Source of the DNA: Methanocalculus sp. MSAO_Arc2
GTDB taxonomy: Archaea; Halobacteriota; Methanomicrobia; Methanomicrobiales; Methanocorpusculaceae
Length of the DNA: 38,666 bases
Reading direction: 5' to 3'
Assembly: GCA_003838065.1 (NCBI GenBank)
Contig: QZAC01000164.1
Location: forward strand, 1 to 38,666
In this document: one piece after another, positions 24,705-32,675 of the stretch
How positions within the stretch are numbered: the first letter of the stretch is position 1
Layout of the letters: every line of letters begins with the position of its first letter
Position numbers and translations under genes: made by a program
Notes under the pieces: model-generated
Database searches by the model: none
Told to the model about the DNA's origin: nothing
Seen by the model: only the letters and a program-made list of their open reading frames with translations

Positions 24705-25067
24705 ACAGACTTTCTTAATCGGGGAAGTATATACAGACAATTGGTATCGCCTGTAATTGGTGGCTCTGGCGATACGACAGTCCTCGAGAATATAACTGTC
24801 GAAAGCACGTTCAATGAGGTTTCACAAGCAGGCCATGGCCATCATAGCAAGTGCTATGGACAGATCCAATTTGCATATCTGGTTATTCGGGGGTAACGTA
24901 TCTGCTCCATTCATAGGATTGAGATCAGTTTTGATAATGCCCTATCCATAATCTTAAAGTGCCAGAAAGATTTATGAAAGGATAACGGAGAGGGTCAGGC
25001 AACCTGCCCGCTCCGGAAAACCTCACAATTTTGTGAAGGTGAATCAGATAACTGGAGTGATTGTACG
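24705..25067 (+). other. Repeat-rich 363-base gap before superoxide dismutase
   Basis: I see no gene here. GTATCGCC (24744-24751) pairs with GGCGATAC (24768-24775), GACAGT (24776-24781) with ACTGTC (24795-24800), and AATTGGT is repeated at 24739 and 24756. Near the gene, a stem pairs CGGAG (24986-24990) with CTCCG (25011-25015) and continues inward to CAGG/CCTG (24996-24999/25003-25006). TCACAATTTTGTGA (25023-25036) is a perfect palindrome. A TATA-like AGATTTATG at about 24969-24977 would start transcription inside the stem. The gene's SD is GGAGTGA at 25054-25060. Confidence 0.5.
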
Positions 25068-25670
25068 ATGGAAGGAAAAAATACATACACACTGCCACCA
25101 CTGCCCTATGCAGCAGGTGCACTTGAGCCGTATATCTCAGAGGAACAGCTCACTATACACCATGACAAACACCACATGGCATATGTGAACGGTGCCAACA
25201 CCAACCTGACTGCACTTGAAGAGGCACGAAAACAGGGGGCCGATCTCAATATAAAAGCTGTATTGAAAGATCTATCATGGAACTTCGGAGGCCATTATCT
25301 CCATTCACTCTTCTGGAGCAACCTTGCACCGGCCGGCTCAGGAGGCGGTGGCGAGCCAACAGGAGCGATATCTGATCTGATCAAATCTGAATTCGTAACT
25401 TTTGAACGATTTAAAAAGGAGTTTACCCAGGCAGCAGCAACTGTAGAGGGCTCAGGATGGGCCGCCCTTACAAGGTGCCCACTGACAGGAAGGCTTCAGA
25501 TCATGCAGATCGAAAAGCACAACACAAATGTATTCCCGGCATGTCCAATCCTCCTGGTGCTGGACCTCTTCGAGCATGCGTATTATATCGATTATAAGAA
25601 TGATCGGGCAGCATTTATTTCAGCATTCTGGAACCTCGTGAATTGGGATGAAGTAAACAAGAGGCTTTAA
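25068..25670 (+). CDS. sod: Superoxide dismutase, Fe/Mn family
   Basis: A 200-aa cytoplasmic superoxide dismutase. The metal ligands are H31 (TIHHDKHH), H79 (GGHYLHSLFW), D166 and H170 (DLFEHAYY). GSGWAAL (128-134) and FWNLVNWDEVNKRL are standard. In place of the glutamine typical of bacterial enzymes near the metal, the protein has a His-Asn pair (KHNTN, about 150-154), as in archaeal Fe or cambialistic enzymes. The metal itself cannot be read with certainty. SD GGAGTGA at spacing 7 fixes the start. It gives this anaerobe oxygen tolerance and is a single-gene unit behind the repeat-rich leader. Confidence 0.96.
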   Translation: MEGKNTYTLPPLPYAAGALEPYISEEQLTIHHDKHHMAYVNGANTNLTALEEARKQGADLNIKAVLKDLSWNFGGHYLHSLFWSNLAPAGSGGGGEPTGAISDLIKSEFVTFERFKKEFTQAAATVEGSGWAALTRCPLTGRLQIMQIEKHNTNVFPACPILLVLDLFEHAYYIDYKNDRAAFISAFWNLVNWDEVNKRL

Positions 25671-25750
25671 ACATTTAGTTTTCGAAAAAAGAGAGAGAAA
25701 ATTCAATTTCAATCCATACTTTTTTGTATCACGAAGCTGATGATAATTCA

Positions 25751-26257
25751 ATGAATAGGCAGATATTCAGAGCAACAGGCCTGATCGCAATCCTTGCGGC
25801 ATTTCTCCTTATTGCAGGTTGTGCTGGCGTACAAGCAGCTGGCGACGGCGATACTGTAAAGGTACACTACACAGGAACACTCTCTGACGGAAGTATCTTC
25901 GACAGTTCTCTGGAGCGGGATCCACTGGAGTTTACTATAGGATCACAACAGGTCATTTCCGGTTTTGAAGACGCAGTACGGGGGATGAGTGTTGGTGAAA
26001 AGCAGACGGTGACCATACCCTATACTAACGCATACGGGCCTTATTATGAGGATATGGTCATTCCGATTAATCGGGATTTATTTGCAGAAGATGACGTTCC
26101 TGAAGTAGGATATACAATTTCGTTTTCAACCGAAGATGGTAGGATGGCACAGGGTCACATAACATCAGTAAATGAAACCATCGTTATTATTGATATGAAC
26201 CACCCCCTTGCAGGAGAGGAACTGACGTTTGAAATAACCCTTGTTGAGATCGTCTAG
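25751..26257 (+). CDS. FKBP-type peptidyl-prolyl isomerase, probable lipoprotein
   Basis: A 168-aa secreted or surface FKBP. The N-terminus is a lipoprotein signal: arginines, hydrophobic core GLIAILAAFLLI, then lipobox IAGC with C24 as the anchor. The FKBP core follows: VKVHYTGTLSDGSIFDSS (36-53), QVISGFEDAVRGMSVGEK, and AYGPYYEDM. The flap holds an SlyD-like inserted domain (IF) of about 60 residues, and the core resumes at NHPLAGEELTFEITLVEIV. It would fold proteins outside the membrane. I start at ATG 25751, since the upstream in-frame extension would spoil the signal peptide. Confidence 0.92.
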   Translation: MNRQIFRATGLIAILAAFLLIAGCAGVQAAGDGDTVKVHYTGTLSDGSIFDSSLERDPLEFTIGSQQVISGFEDAVRGMSVGEKQTVTIPYTNAYGPYYEDMVIPINRDLFAEDDVPEVGYTISFSTEDGRMAQGHITSVNETIVIIDMNHPLAGEELTFEITLVEIV

Positions 26258-26441
26258 ATTATCCATCAATTATATTTTCCCACTACGATACATTATCCCA
26301 TTCACCTGCCATGCCCGGCAATCATGCAGACGTCATCAACTGTTTATAACCCACGACAATAAGAATTCTCCACATACCATAATGTCTACAACCAGAAGAG
26401 CAATAACAACAGGAGTACAGGTAATAAGATAGAGGGAGAAA

Positions 26442-26981
26442 ATGGATCAGATAATCGAAGAAGGATTTATTCGTCTTACCGAGACGATACAGGAGTTTGG
26501 TAAGAGAAAAGAAGAGCTTGATTCTGCAATCAGATCAGATCTGTCCAGCCTGCTCTCCAAGATGGCAGCTCTCGCCGCACCACTCGTCGGAAGCCTTGGT
26601 AACGTCTTCCTTGAGAAGAGCAAACAGGATGCTAAGGGAGAACTCTATAATACTGTTCATTATAATTCAAAGATGATTGTTTTAGGACGAACTGACGAAC
26701 CTGTTCCTTTTCGACCAGATGACATCAACAAAAGAGTTGTCAAACAGTTCTGCGTGCTGAGTGAAGATGGATCAATTGCCGAGCTGATGTATTCAGATGA
26801 TGGATTTATTATCGACAGTTACCTTAATCATCTGACGCCAGAAGAGGCAATTGATCTGTATGGGCCAGATATCATCTACATGCTCTACTATGCAGTAAGG
26901 GAATATGGCAGCATGGAGGAGGAACTTGTACAGGCCCTCGAGATAACCCTTGCATTCATCCAGCAAAAAAAAGATAATTAA
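26442..26981 (+). CDS. Unknown protein, helical N-terminus
   Basis: I do not recognise this 179-aa protein. The first 50 residues form charged helices with heptad-like spacing, MDQIIEEGFIRLTETIQEF to SSLLSKMAALAAPL, possibly a coiled coil. The middle (about 70-130) is mixed strand (MIVLGRTDEPVPFR, VKQFCVLSEDGSIAELMY). The acidic C-terminal part ends EEELVQALEITLAFIQQ. There is no signal peptide or membrane helix. A GAGGGAG SD lies just before the ATG, and coding quality looks like that of the neighbours. A TATA-like TTTATAA at about 26343 is the likely promoter. It converges on the next gene with only two bases between them. Confidence 0.75.
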   Translation: MDQIIEEGFIRLTETIQEFGKRKEELDSAIRSDLSSLLSKMAALAAPLVGSLGNVFLEKSKQDAKGELYNTVHYNSKMIVLGRTDEPVPFRPDDINKRVVKQFCVLSEDGSIAELMYSDDGFIIDSYLNHLTPEEAIDLYGPDIIYMLYYAVREYGSMEEELVQALEITLAFIQQKKDN

Positions 26982-26983
26982 TA

Positions 26984-27445
26984 TTATTTTTTCCATTCAA
27001 AGAGTGGTATCATCGGCTTGAGAGGGTCATATGATTCGCCTTCGAGTGCAGAGAGAGAATATGACCGTGTTATGAAAGAATCACTTTCTGCTGTTTTATA
27101 TTTGACAACTGCCTTCACCTTATTCACCATTTTTTCAAGTTTATACTCCTCTTCCTCATCCGGACCAAGTTCCCGTACATCAAACTCAATGTCCAATGGA
27201 ACAAGATCAACATGTATTTTTGTCGCAGGAGCAGTCCCTGCATTTCTCACAATCACCGACCTTGCATCCTCAGATAAAGAGCAGACCACATTTGGAAGAT
27301 GTGCGAAATCCTGCATGATCCAGAACACCATAAAGAGCACGCCAGTGAGCAGGAGGGCGAAGAGCGAAAGGTAGGTATCGATAAACCATAACCCTGCAAC
27401 AGCAATACCACCAATAAGAATGACCAGACGTTGCCGCGAATCCAT
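26984..27445 (-). CDS. Unknown membrane protein with extracytoplasmic-type domain
   Basis: A 153-aa protein not tied to a named family. Two adjacent hydrophobic helices near the start (LVILIGGIAVAGLWFID and LSLFALLLTGVLFMVFWIM, about 8-44) are followed by a beta-rich soluble domain: SVIVRNAGTAPATKIHVDLVPLDIEFDV, an acidic GPDEEEEYKLEKM turn, then AVVKYKTAESDSFITRSYSL. The strand pattern (NAGTAPATKIHV) resembles CARDB/immunoglobulin-like repeats. It is probably a small membrane-anchored protein. It is followed at two bases by the convergent unknown gene and preceded by tRNA-Ile. Confidence 0.75.
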   Translation of the reverse strand: MDSRQRLVILIGGIAVAGLWFIDTYLSLFALLLTGVLFMVFWIMQDFAHLPNVVCSLSEDARSVIVRNAGTAPATKIHVDLVPLDIEFDVRELGPDEEEEYKLEKMVNKVKAVVKYKTAESDSFITRSYSLSALEGESYDPLKPMIPLFEWKK

Positions 27446-27508
27446 AAAGAGTACTCTATAGTGAGAGAATATAAGGCATGTGGATTAGTTTTCACCTGGA
27501 AAAGAAAG

Positions 27509-27582
27509 TGGGCCCGATGCGATTCGAACGCATGACCTCTCGGTTATCAGCCGAGCGCACCACCTGGCTATGCTACGGGCCC
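27509..27582 (-). tRNA. tRNA-Ile (anticodon GAT)
   Basis: On the minus strand the acceptor GGGCCCG (27582-27576) pairs with CGGGCCC (27516-27510), discriminator A at 27509. The anticodon loop CTGATAA carries GAT and the T arm has TTCGAAT. Canonical class I tRNA without intron or encoded CCA. Confidence 0.95.
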
Positions 27583-27833
27583 TGATGTTACCTTATTACA
27601 TGTTCATTTACAACATTTATAGCTTGTCAATTCACCATGGGAAAAATCCGGGATGTGGATGATCACAGCTTTGCACTCCTTTCCCATTCAAATGCTTATG
27701 AAACCAGGGAATATGATTGCCGAAAATGATCGTAATACATCTTGTATTTGGATTGTTATGACAGAATCAGAACGTTTTGTTATTTATGGTGAGAAGACAA
27801 AAAAGTGTAGTATCGAGCTTGCCGGAGAAAAAC

Positions 27834-29603
27834 ATGACCAAACAATATCTCCTTGGAAATATGGCAATTGCACACGCATGCAGGGAAGCAGGCGTTGATT
27901 TTGTCAGCGGATATCCCGGAACACCATCATCGGAAATTATCGACACCCTGAGAATGGTGGAAAACCCGGGATACCATATCGAATGGTCGATCAACGAGAA
28001 GGTCGCATTCGAAAACGCACTCGGTGCTGCCTGGTGCGGGTGCCGCGCGCTTGTCACGATGAAACATGTAGGCGTTAATGTCGCTGCAGACCCTCTGATG
28101 ACAAGCAGTTATGCCGGTGTTACCGGGGGCTTTGTCCTCCTTGCTGCTGATGATCCTTTTGCACATAGCTCCCAAAACGAACAGGATTCACGGATATATG
28201 CTTCTTTTGCGAAGATCCCATGTATCGATCCGCCGGGAATCCAGGAGGCACATGATGCCATTATACAGGCATTTGAGCTCTCTGAAGAGTTTGGGCTCCC
28301 TGTCATGGTACGACCGACAACCAGGATTTGCCACAGCAAAGCTGATGTCAATCTTGGAGAGGTAGCACAGGACCACCGGATCGGCACCTTCATAAAAAAT
28401 CCAAAGCAGTACGTGTTCATCCCGGCCCATGCACGGATTAATCATAAGGAACTCAACGAAAAACAGGAAAAAATTACAAACCGGCTTTCTGAGTGCAATT
28501 TTAATACACAGATGATCCGGGGGGACAAGGCGGTGATCGCAGGCGGAATATGTGCAACATATGCCCGGGAAGTTCTCCCGGAACATGTCTCATTAGCCAG
28601 TATCGGCGCATATCCAATCGATTATGTCTGGCTCCTTGAATTCGTCCAGGCTCATACCGAGATCCTTGTCATCGAGGAGTTGATGCCGGTCATCGAGACC
28701 GCAATCAGGGAAGTTGCATGTGGCCAGAGGATCTATGGCAAGAAAAACGGGTACCTCCCGCATGAAGGCGAATTCTCCCCGGCGCTCATTGGAAACGCCC
28801 TCATAAAAGCGGGCTTCATACAGGATAACCCGTTTCCAGCGGTTCAGCCGGCAGAAAATCTCCCGGTCAGACCCCCAATCATGTGTGCGGGCTGCCTGCA
28901 CCGCTCCACCTTCTATGCAATGAAGAAGGTCTTCAAAGACGGCATCTTCCCCAGTGACATCGGATGCTATACCCTGGGGCTGCAACTTGGTGCTGTTGAC
29001 ACTACCATCTGCATGGGCGCATCCATCACCATTGCAAGCGGGATCAAGCTCTCGGGAGAGGAGCGGGATGTTGTCTGCACCATCGGGGACTCAACCTTCC
29101 TCCATACAGGTATTCCCGGGCTCATTAATGCAGTGTATAACGGCGCAGATATTGTCGTTGTCATCCTGGACAACCGGATCACAGCGATGACCGGCCACCA
29201 GCCAAATCCTAATACAGGATTAACAGCATGCGGAACGCAAAGCCCCCCACTCTCCCTTGAAGCAATATGCCGCTCATGCGGAGTCTCGTTTATTGAAACA
29301 CTGGATCCCTATGATCTCACCCTCATGATCGAGACGATGAAAAAGGCAAAGGAGCAGCCCGGTGTCCGTGTCATCATCGCCCGCCAGCCATGTATCATCG
29401 TTGCAAAAAGGGCGGGGGTAAAGCGCCGACGGTATATGATTGATCCTGAAATCTGCAATGGCTGCCAGCTCTGCATTAAATACGGATGCCCGGCAATCGA
29501 GTTCCATGATGAAACTGCGTTGATCAACGACCTATGCGTAGGATGTGCCGTCTGTGCGGATATCTGCCCAACGGGTGCGATCCGGCGGGAGGTGAAGGCA
29601 TGA
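27834..29603 (+). CDS. iorA: Indolepyruvate:ferredoxin oxidoreductase, alpha subunit
   Basis: IorA oxidatively decarboxylates aryl pyruvates (from Trp, Phe, Tyr) to acyl-CoA and reduced ferredoxin, or runs in reverse for aromatic amino acid synthesis. The 589-aa protein has the pyruvate-oxidoreductase N-domain (DFVSGYPGTPSSEI), the TPP-binding domain with CTIGDSTFLHTGIPGLINAVYNGADIVVVILDN, and a C-terminal two-cluster ferredoxin module (CNGCQLCIKYGCP and CVGCAVCADICP). The start at ATG 27834 follows CCGGAG at SD distance; an upstream in-frame start at 27777 lacks family sequence. The 251-base gap before it shows no gene. Confidence 0.96.
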   Translation: MTKQYLLGNMAIAHACREAGVDFVSGYPGTPSSEIIDTLRMVENPGYHIEWSINEKVAFENALGAAWCGCRALVTMKHVGVNVAADPLMTSSYAGVTGGFVLLAADDPFAHSSQNEQDSRIYASFAKIPCIDPPGIQEAHDAIIQAFELSEEFGLPVMVRPTTRICHSKADVNLGEVAQDHRIGTFIKNPKQYVFIPAHARINHKELNEKQEKITNRLSECNFNTQMIRGDKAVIAGGICATYAREVLPEHVSLASIGAYPIDYVWLLEFVQAHTEILVIEELMPVIETAIREVACGQRIYGKKNGYLPHEGEFSPALIGNALIKAGFIQDNPFPAVQPAENLPVRPPIMCAGCLHRSTFYAMKKVFKDGIFPSDIGCYTLGLQLGAVDTTICMGASITIASGIKLSGEERDVVCTIGDSTFLHTGIPGLINAVYNGADIVVVILDNRITAMTGHQPNPNTGLTACGTQSPPLSLEAICRSCGVSFIETLDPYDLTLMIETMKKAKEQPGVRVIIARQPCIIVAKRAGVKRRRYMIDPEICNGCQLCIKYGCPAIEFHDETALINDLCVGCAVCADICPTGAIRREVKA

Positions 29604-30205
29604 ACGTAAGCTTTGATATCATGATCGTCGGTATAGGTGGACAGGGAACGATCCTTGCCTCAAACGTTCTCGGCGAGGCATGCCTGTTTGAGGGCAGAAG
29701 TGTAAGAGGTGCCGAGACGCATGGCATGGCCCAGCGGGGAGGGTCTGTTGAGAGCCAGATACGTATTGGCGGATCATTCGGCCCGCTTATTATGCCGGGA
29801 ACTGCAGACCTGCTCATCGCCTTCGATCTCCTTGAGGCTCTCCGGTATCGCCACTATCTCAAAGAGGACGGAGTACTGGTTGCAAACAGCCAGCTCATCC
29901 TCCCGACATCGGTCTTCAGTTCAGATCAAACACCTCCTTCAGCCGGAGATATCAGCACTCTGCTTGGAGAAGGTCGGGGAGATATCATTGACGCCACATC
30001 AATTGCTGCTGCTGCCGGAAGCCCTCTAGCTGCTAACATTGCACTTCTTGGCGCAGCTTCCCATACAATTCCCCTCTCAGTTGAATCGCTCCTTGAGGGT
30101 GTCAGGCGGTGCGTCCCTGAAAAGACAATCACGATCAATGAACGGGCTTTCATTGACGGAAGAAATGCTCTTTCACCAAAAAAGTCCGCAGACAATAAGA
30201 ATTAA
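29600..30205 (+). CDS. iorB: Indolepyruvate:ferredoxin oxidoreductase, beta subunit
   Basis: The 201-aa gamma-type subunit partner of IorA: IMIVGIGGQGTILASNVLGEA (8-28) is the nucleotide-like loop of the family, then RGAETHGMAQRGGSVESQIRIG. A strong GGGAGGTGA SD inside the end of iorA and the ATGA overlap fix the start at 29600 and show coupled translation. The subunits form an alpha2-beta2 enzyme. The C-terminal tail is lysine-rich and hydrophilic. Confidence 0.95.
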   Translation: MNVSFDIMIVGIGGQGTILASNVLGEACLFEGRSVRGAETHGMAQRGGSVESQIRIGGSFGPLIMPGTADLLIAFDLLEALRYRHYLKEDGVLVANSQLILPTSVFSSDQTPPSAGDISTLLGEGRGDIIDATSIAAAAGSPLAANIALLGAASHTIPLSVESLLEGVRRCVPEKTITINERAFIDGRNALSPKKSADNKN

Positions 30206-30274
30206 TATCACCTTTACTTATTTTTTTAAAATAAATTATATAAATATAAAAAAGCCTTTTTTCACCAGAACACA

Positions 30275-30346
30275 TGGACCCGGCGGGATTCGAACCCGCG
30301 GCCTCAACGTTGCGAACGTTGCGATCTACCCCTGATCTACGAGCCC
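30275..30346 (-). tRNA. tRNA-Ala (anticodon CGC)
   Basis: On the minus strand, GGGCTCG (30346-30340) pairs with CGGGTCC (30282-30276), discriminator A at 30275. Position 3:70 is the G-U pair that identifies alanine tRNAs. The stem CAACG/CGTTG holds loop TTCGCAA with anticodon CGC. No intron, no encoded CCA. Confidence 0.94.
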
Positions 30347-30358
30347 TGGGCAAAAAAA

Positions 30359-31366
30359 TTAGAGAATTATCTCAATATCTAATTTCTCTGCCAGTTCCTT
30401 ATATCTATTCCGGATTGTGACCTCGGTAACACCTGCAACCTCTGCGACCTCGCGCTGTGTCCGCCGTTCACCTGAGAGGATGGAGCTGATATAGATCGCA
30501 GCTGCAGCAACACCTGTTGGGCCCCTGCCGCTTGTGAGTTCACGCTCTCCTGCCTGGCGGAGTATTTCTACAGCACGGCTCTGGACCTCACCCTTCAGTG
30601 TCAGGCCTGAACAAAACCTTGGGACATAATCGATCGGGGAGGTGGGGAGGAGCTTGAGCCCGAGTTCACGCGAAATGAACCGGTAGGTCCTTCCTATCTC
30701 TTTTCTGGACACACGGGAAACCTCGGCAATCTCATCAAGCGTCCGTGGGACACTGCACTGGCGGCAGGCCGCATAGAGTGCGGCAGCGGCAACCCCTTCG
30801 ATCGATCGGCCACGGATTAAATTCTTGTCAACGGCGTCACGGTATACGACGGCTGCTGTCTCACGGACATTCCGTGGAAGACCAAGTGCCGATGCCATAC
30901 GATCAAGTTCTGAAAGGGCAAATGCAAGGTTGCGCTCTGTTGCGTTTGAGACACGGATCCGCCTCTGCCATTTCCTGAGACGATACAGTTGAGCCCGGTT
31001 CTTCGATGAGATGGCACGGCCATAGCTGTCGCGGTTTCTCCAGTCGATCATGGTCGAGAGACCTTTGTCATGTATGGTAAAGGTCATCGGTGCACCAACA
31101 CGAGAACGCTTCATCCGCTGATCATGGTCAAATGCACGCCATTCAGGTCCACGATCGATAAAATCGTCATCAAGAACCAGACCACAGCTCTGGCAGACAA
31201 GCTCAGCACGCTCATAATCATGAATCAGCTGCCTGCTCCCACATTCAGGGCAGACAGTCTGGATATGTTCCTCATGTTTCTGTTTTTCGACAACAACAGC
31301 CTTCTGTCGCTGTTTCAGTGCTTCACGCTCAGATTTAAGTTTTTTTAATTTTTCTATTTCCTGCAT
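30359..31366 (-). CDS. tfb: Transcription initiation factor TFB (TFIIB)
   Basis: TFB recruits RNA polymerase to TBP-bound archaeal promoters. The 335-aa protein has an N-terminal zinc ribbon (C39, C42, C58, C61: CPECGSRQ and CQSCGLVL), the B-finger region RGPEWRAFDHDQR, and two cyclin-fold repeats (GLPRNVRETAAVVYRDAV to GRTYRFISREL; RAVEILRQAG to IRNRYKELAEKL). A basic, coiled-coil-like stretch of about 35 residues precedes the ribbon, longer than in many TFBs. SD GGGTGA 4 bases before ATG 31366 fixes the start, which lies inside gar1 (32-base overlap). Confidence 0.96.
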   Translation of the reverse strand: MQEIEKLKKLKSEREALKQRQKAVVVEKQKHEEHIQTVCPECGSRQLIHDYERAELVCQSCGLVLDDDFIDRGPEWRAFDHDQRMKRSRVGAPMTFTIHDKGLSTMIDWRNRDSYGRAISSKNRAQLYRLRKWQRRIRVSNATERNLAFALSELDRMASALGLPRNVRETAAVVYRDAVDKNLIRGRSIEGVAAAALYAACRQCSVPRTLDEIAEVSRVSRKEIGRTYRFISRELGLKLLPTSPIDYVPRFCSGLTLKGEVQSRAVEILRQAGERELTSGRGPTGVAAAAIYISSILSGERRTQREVAEVAGVTEVTIRNRYKELAEKLDIEIIL

Positions 31367-31601
31367 TTTTCACCCTCTCTTTTAGGTAGAGCTTCTCCCC
31401 TTCTCGAACATGACAATCATTCTGGCAGACGATTGTCGCATAGGGTGAAGCGATATTTCCATATAGATCGACGATCCGCCCAACTGGTTTCATGCGGCTG
31501 TTCACCACATCACCAAAAAGCGGAGGCAGCTGGCCTGCATCACATTCTGCAACCAAAAGGCGATGGCCACAAATGCTAAGTATTCTACCTGCAAACTTCA
31601 C
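31335..31601 (-). CDS. gar1: H/ACA RNP protein Gar1
   Basis: Gar1 binds Cbf5 and helps product release in H/ACA pseudouridylation. The 88-aa protein is a small beta-barrel: GRILSICGHRLLVAECDA, then LPPLFGDVVNSRMKPVGRIVDLYGNIASPYATI, a typical Gar1/Naf1 core, and a basic tail RVKNAGNRKIKKT. It is upstream of tfb and overlaps it by 32 bases; gar1 next to tfb is a recurrent euryarchaeal arrangement. The Cbf5 partner is at 4690-5601. Confidence 0.9.
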   Translation of the reverse strand: MKFAGRILSICGHRLLVAECDAGQLPPLFGDVVNSRMKPVGRIVDLYGNIASPYATIVCQNDCHVREGEKLYLKERVKNAGNRKIKKT

Positions 31602-31620
31602 TATATCCTCGAATGTAAGA

Positions 31621-31650
31621 TCCGAATCTATTTCGGAAACTTTATATAAA
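31621..31650 (-). promoter_or_regulatory. gar1-tfb promoter with inverted repeat
   Basis: TTTATATAAA (31641-31650) is a strong TATA box for leftward transcription, predicting a start near 31616. Between it and that start lies TCCGAA (31621-31626), five bases, TTCGGA (31632-31637), a 6+6 inverted repeat in the place where a repressor would block transcription. Binding protein unknown. Confidence 0.55.
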
Positions 31651-31699
31651 CATATTTGCCATTAATAATATATAAAAGTATCGACAAACTATAAAAGGA

Positions 31700-32353
31700 T
31701 TATAACCTTTTGACCATGCCGCTTTTAAGGGTGAGCACCTGTTCTGCCTCCGCCTGAGTGAGTCCGGCTCCACGGGCGACAAGCCATCGCGCATCCCGAT
31801 CAAGCAGATCGCGCGGTTCATGAGCATCTGACTGGACGAGGAGCTGGCACCCGGTATCCCGGGCAGTCTGCACCAGATGACCGTTGGTCCTGTTATGACC
31901 GTTTCGAGATGTTATTTCAAGATAAACACCGTGCTCAGCAGCTGCCAGGGCATCTTCATAGGCTAACAGACCCGGATGTGCTAGGATATCCACATCCGGT
32001 GACCGGACAGCAACAGCATTTGTTCCCGGAGCCACCGGCTCAACAATGGTTTCTCCATGAACAAGGACAACATCAGCACCAAGCTCTTTTGCTTCCCTTG
32101 CAATACCAGATATCTCCTCAGGGGGGACATGTGTGATCTCAACACCGCAGAGGAGATCGATACCAAACAGTGAAGATGAATGCTTCAGCCGGCATACAGC
32201 ACTGATAACCTCGCTGAGATTGGTCGCATCAACGTGATCAGAGATGGCAACGGTCCTATATCCAAGAACAGACATTCTCCTGATGAGCTCAATTGGGATC
32301 ATATCACCGTCTGAAAGGGTGGTATGGCAGTGGAAATCATACATGCCCGTCAT
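31700..32353 (-). CDS. PHP-domain histidinol-phosphatase-like phosphoesterase
   Basis: A 217-aa PHP metallohydrolase. DFHCHTTLSDGD (6-17) gives the first two metal histidines, ISDHVDATNLSE the second motif, ILLCGVEI-like the third, LAHPGLL the fourth and SDAHEPRDLL the last. Relatives act on histidinol phosphate or on other phosphoesters. In archaea this gene is commonly linked to srp19, as here, where the stop of srp19 and this start overlap as ATGA. The link suggests an RNA-related or general role, but the substrate is unknown. Confidence 0.86.
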   Translation of the reverse strand: MTGMYDFHCHTTLSDGDMIPIELIRRMSVLGYRTVAISDHVDATNLSEVISAVCRLKHSSSLFGIDLLCGVEITHVPPEEISGIAREAKELGADVVLVHGETIVEPVAPGTNAVAVRSPDVDILAHPGLLAYEDALAAAEHGVYLEITSRNGHNRTNGHLVQTARDTGCQLLVQSDAHEPRDLLDRDARWLVARGAGLTQAEAEQVLTLKSGMVKRL

Positions 32354-32625
32354 TTTTTCTCAGCCATCTTTTTTGCTATTTTTCGAATGATTGCCTCTTT
32401 ACTTCCGTCCCATTCGAGAATGAGGCGGCCTTCGCGTCTGAACCAGTGTGCGGGGTGAGAGTTCGGCTCAATGATGATGCCAGTGATCCCAAGACGGCGT
32501 CCCGCGCGTTCGATCTCCTGAACTTTCGGGGACTTCACTGCATACTTCATGCTGACTCTTCTTCCTTCTGCACGGGTACAGGCACTGTTAAAGTAACAGG
32601 GGTACAGGATCCGACGACTTCCCAT
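32350..32625 (-). CDS. srp19: Signal recognition particle protein SRP19
   Basis: SRP19 binds the tips of helices 6 and 8 of SRP RNA and allows SRP54 to assemble. The 91-aa protein opens MGSRRILYPCYFNSACTRAEGRRVS, the hallmark of the family, followed by KSPKVQEIERAGRRLGITGIIIEPNSHPAHWF and a lysine-rich tail. The predicted start of transcription is within a few bases of the ATG, so the message may be leaderless. It is divergent from hypB across 50 bases. Confidence 0.93.
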   Translation of the reverse strand: MGSRRILYPCYFNSACTRAEGRRVSMKYAVKSPKVQEIERAGRRLGITGIIIEPNSHPAHWFRREGRLILEWDGSKEAIIRKIAKKMAEKK

Positions 32626-32648
32626 ACCTAATAGATCCGCGATGAACC

Positions 32649-32655
32649 TATAAAC
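32649..32655. promoter_or_regulatory. Single central TATA element between srp19 and hypB
   Basis: TATAAAC on the plus strand reads GTTTATA leftward. It sits about 25-27 bases from both start codons (32625 leftward, 32676 rightward), the standard archaeal TATA-to-start distance. One element may serve both genes with leaderless transcripts. The minus reading is closer to the TTTATATA consensus. Confidence 0.5.
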
Positions 32656-32675
32656 AGATCACGCCCAGTACCTAT

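Noticed and set aside
26382..26432. A 16-codon frame MSTTRRAITTGVQVIR just before the unknown gene at 26442
   Set aside because: It lies near a plausible transcription start, but has no SD and no conservation evidence; too short to call.
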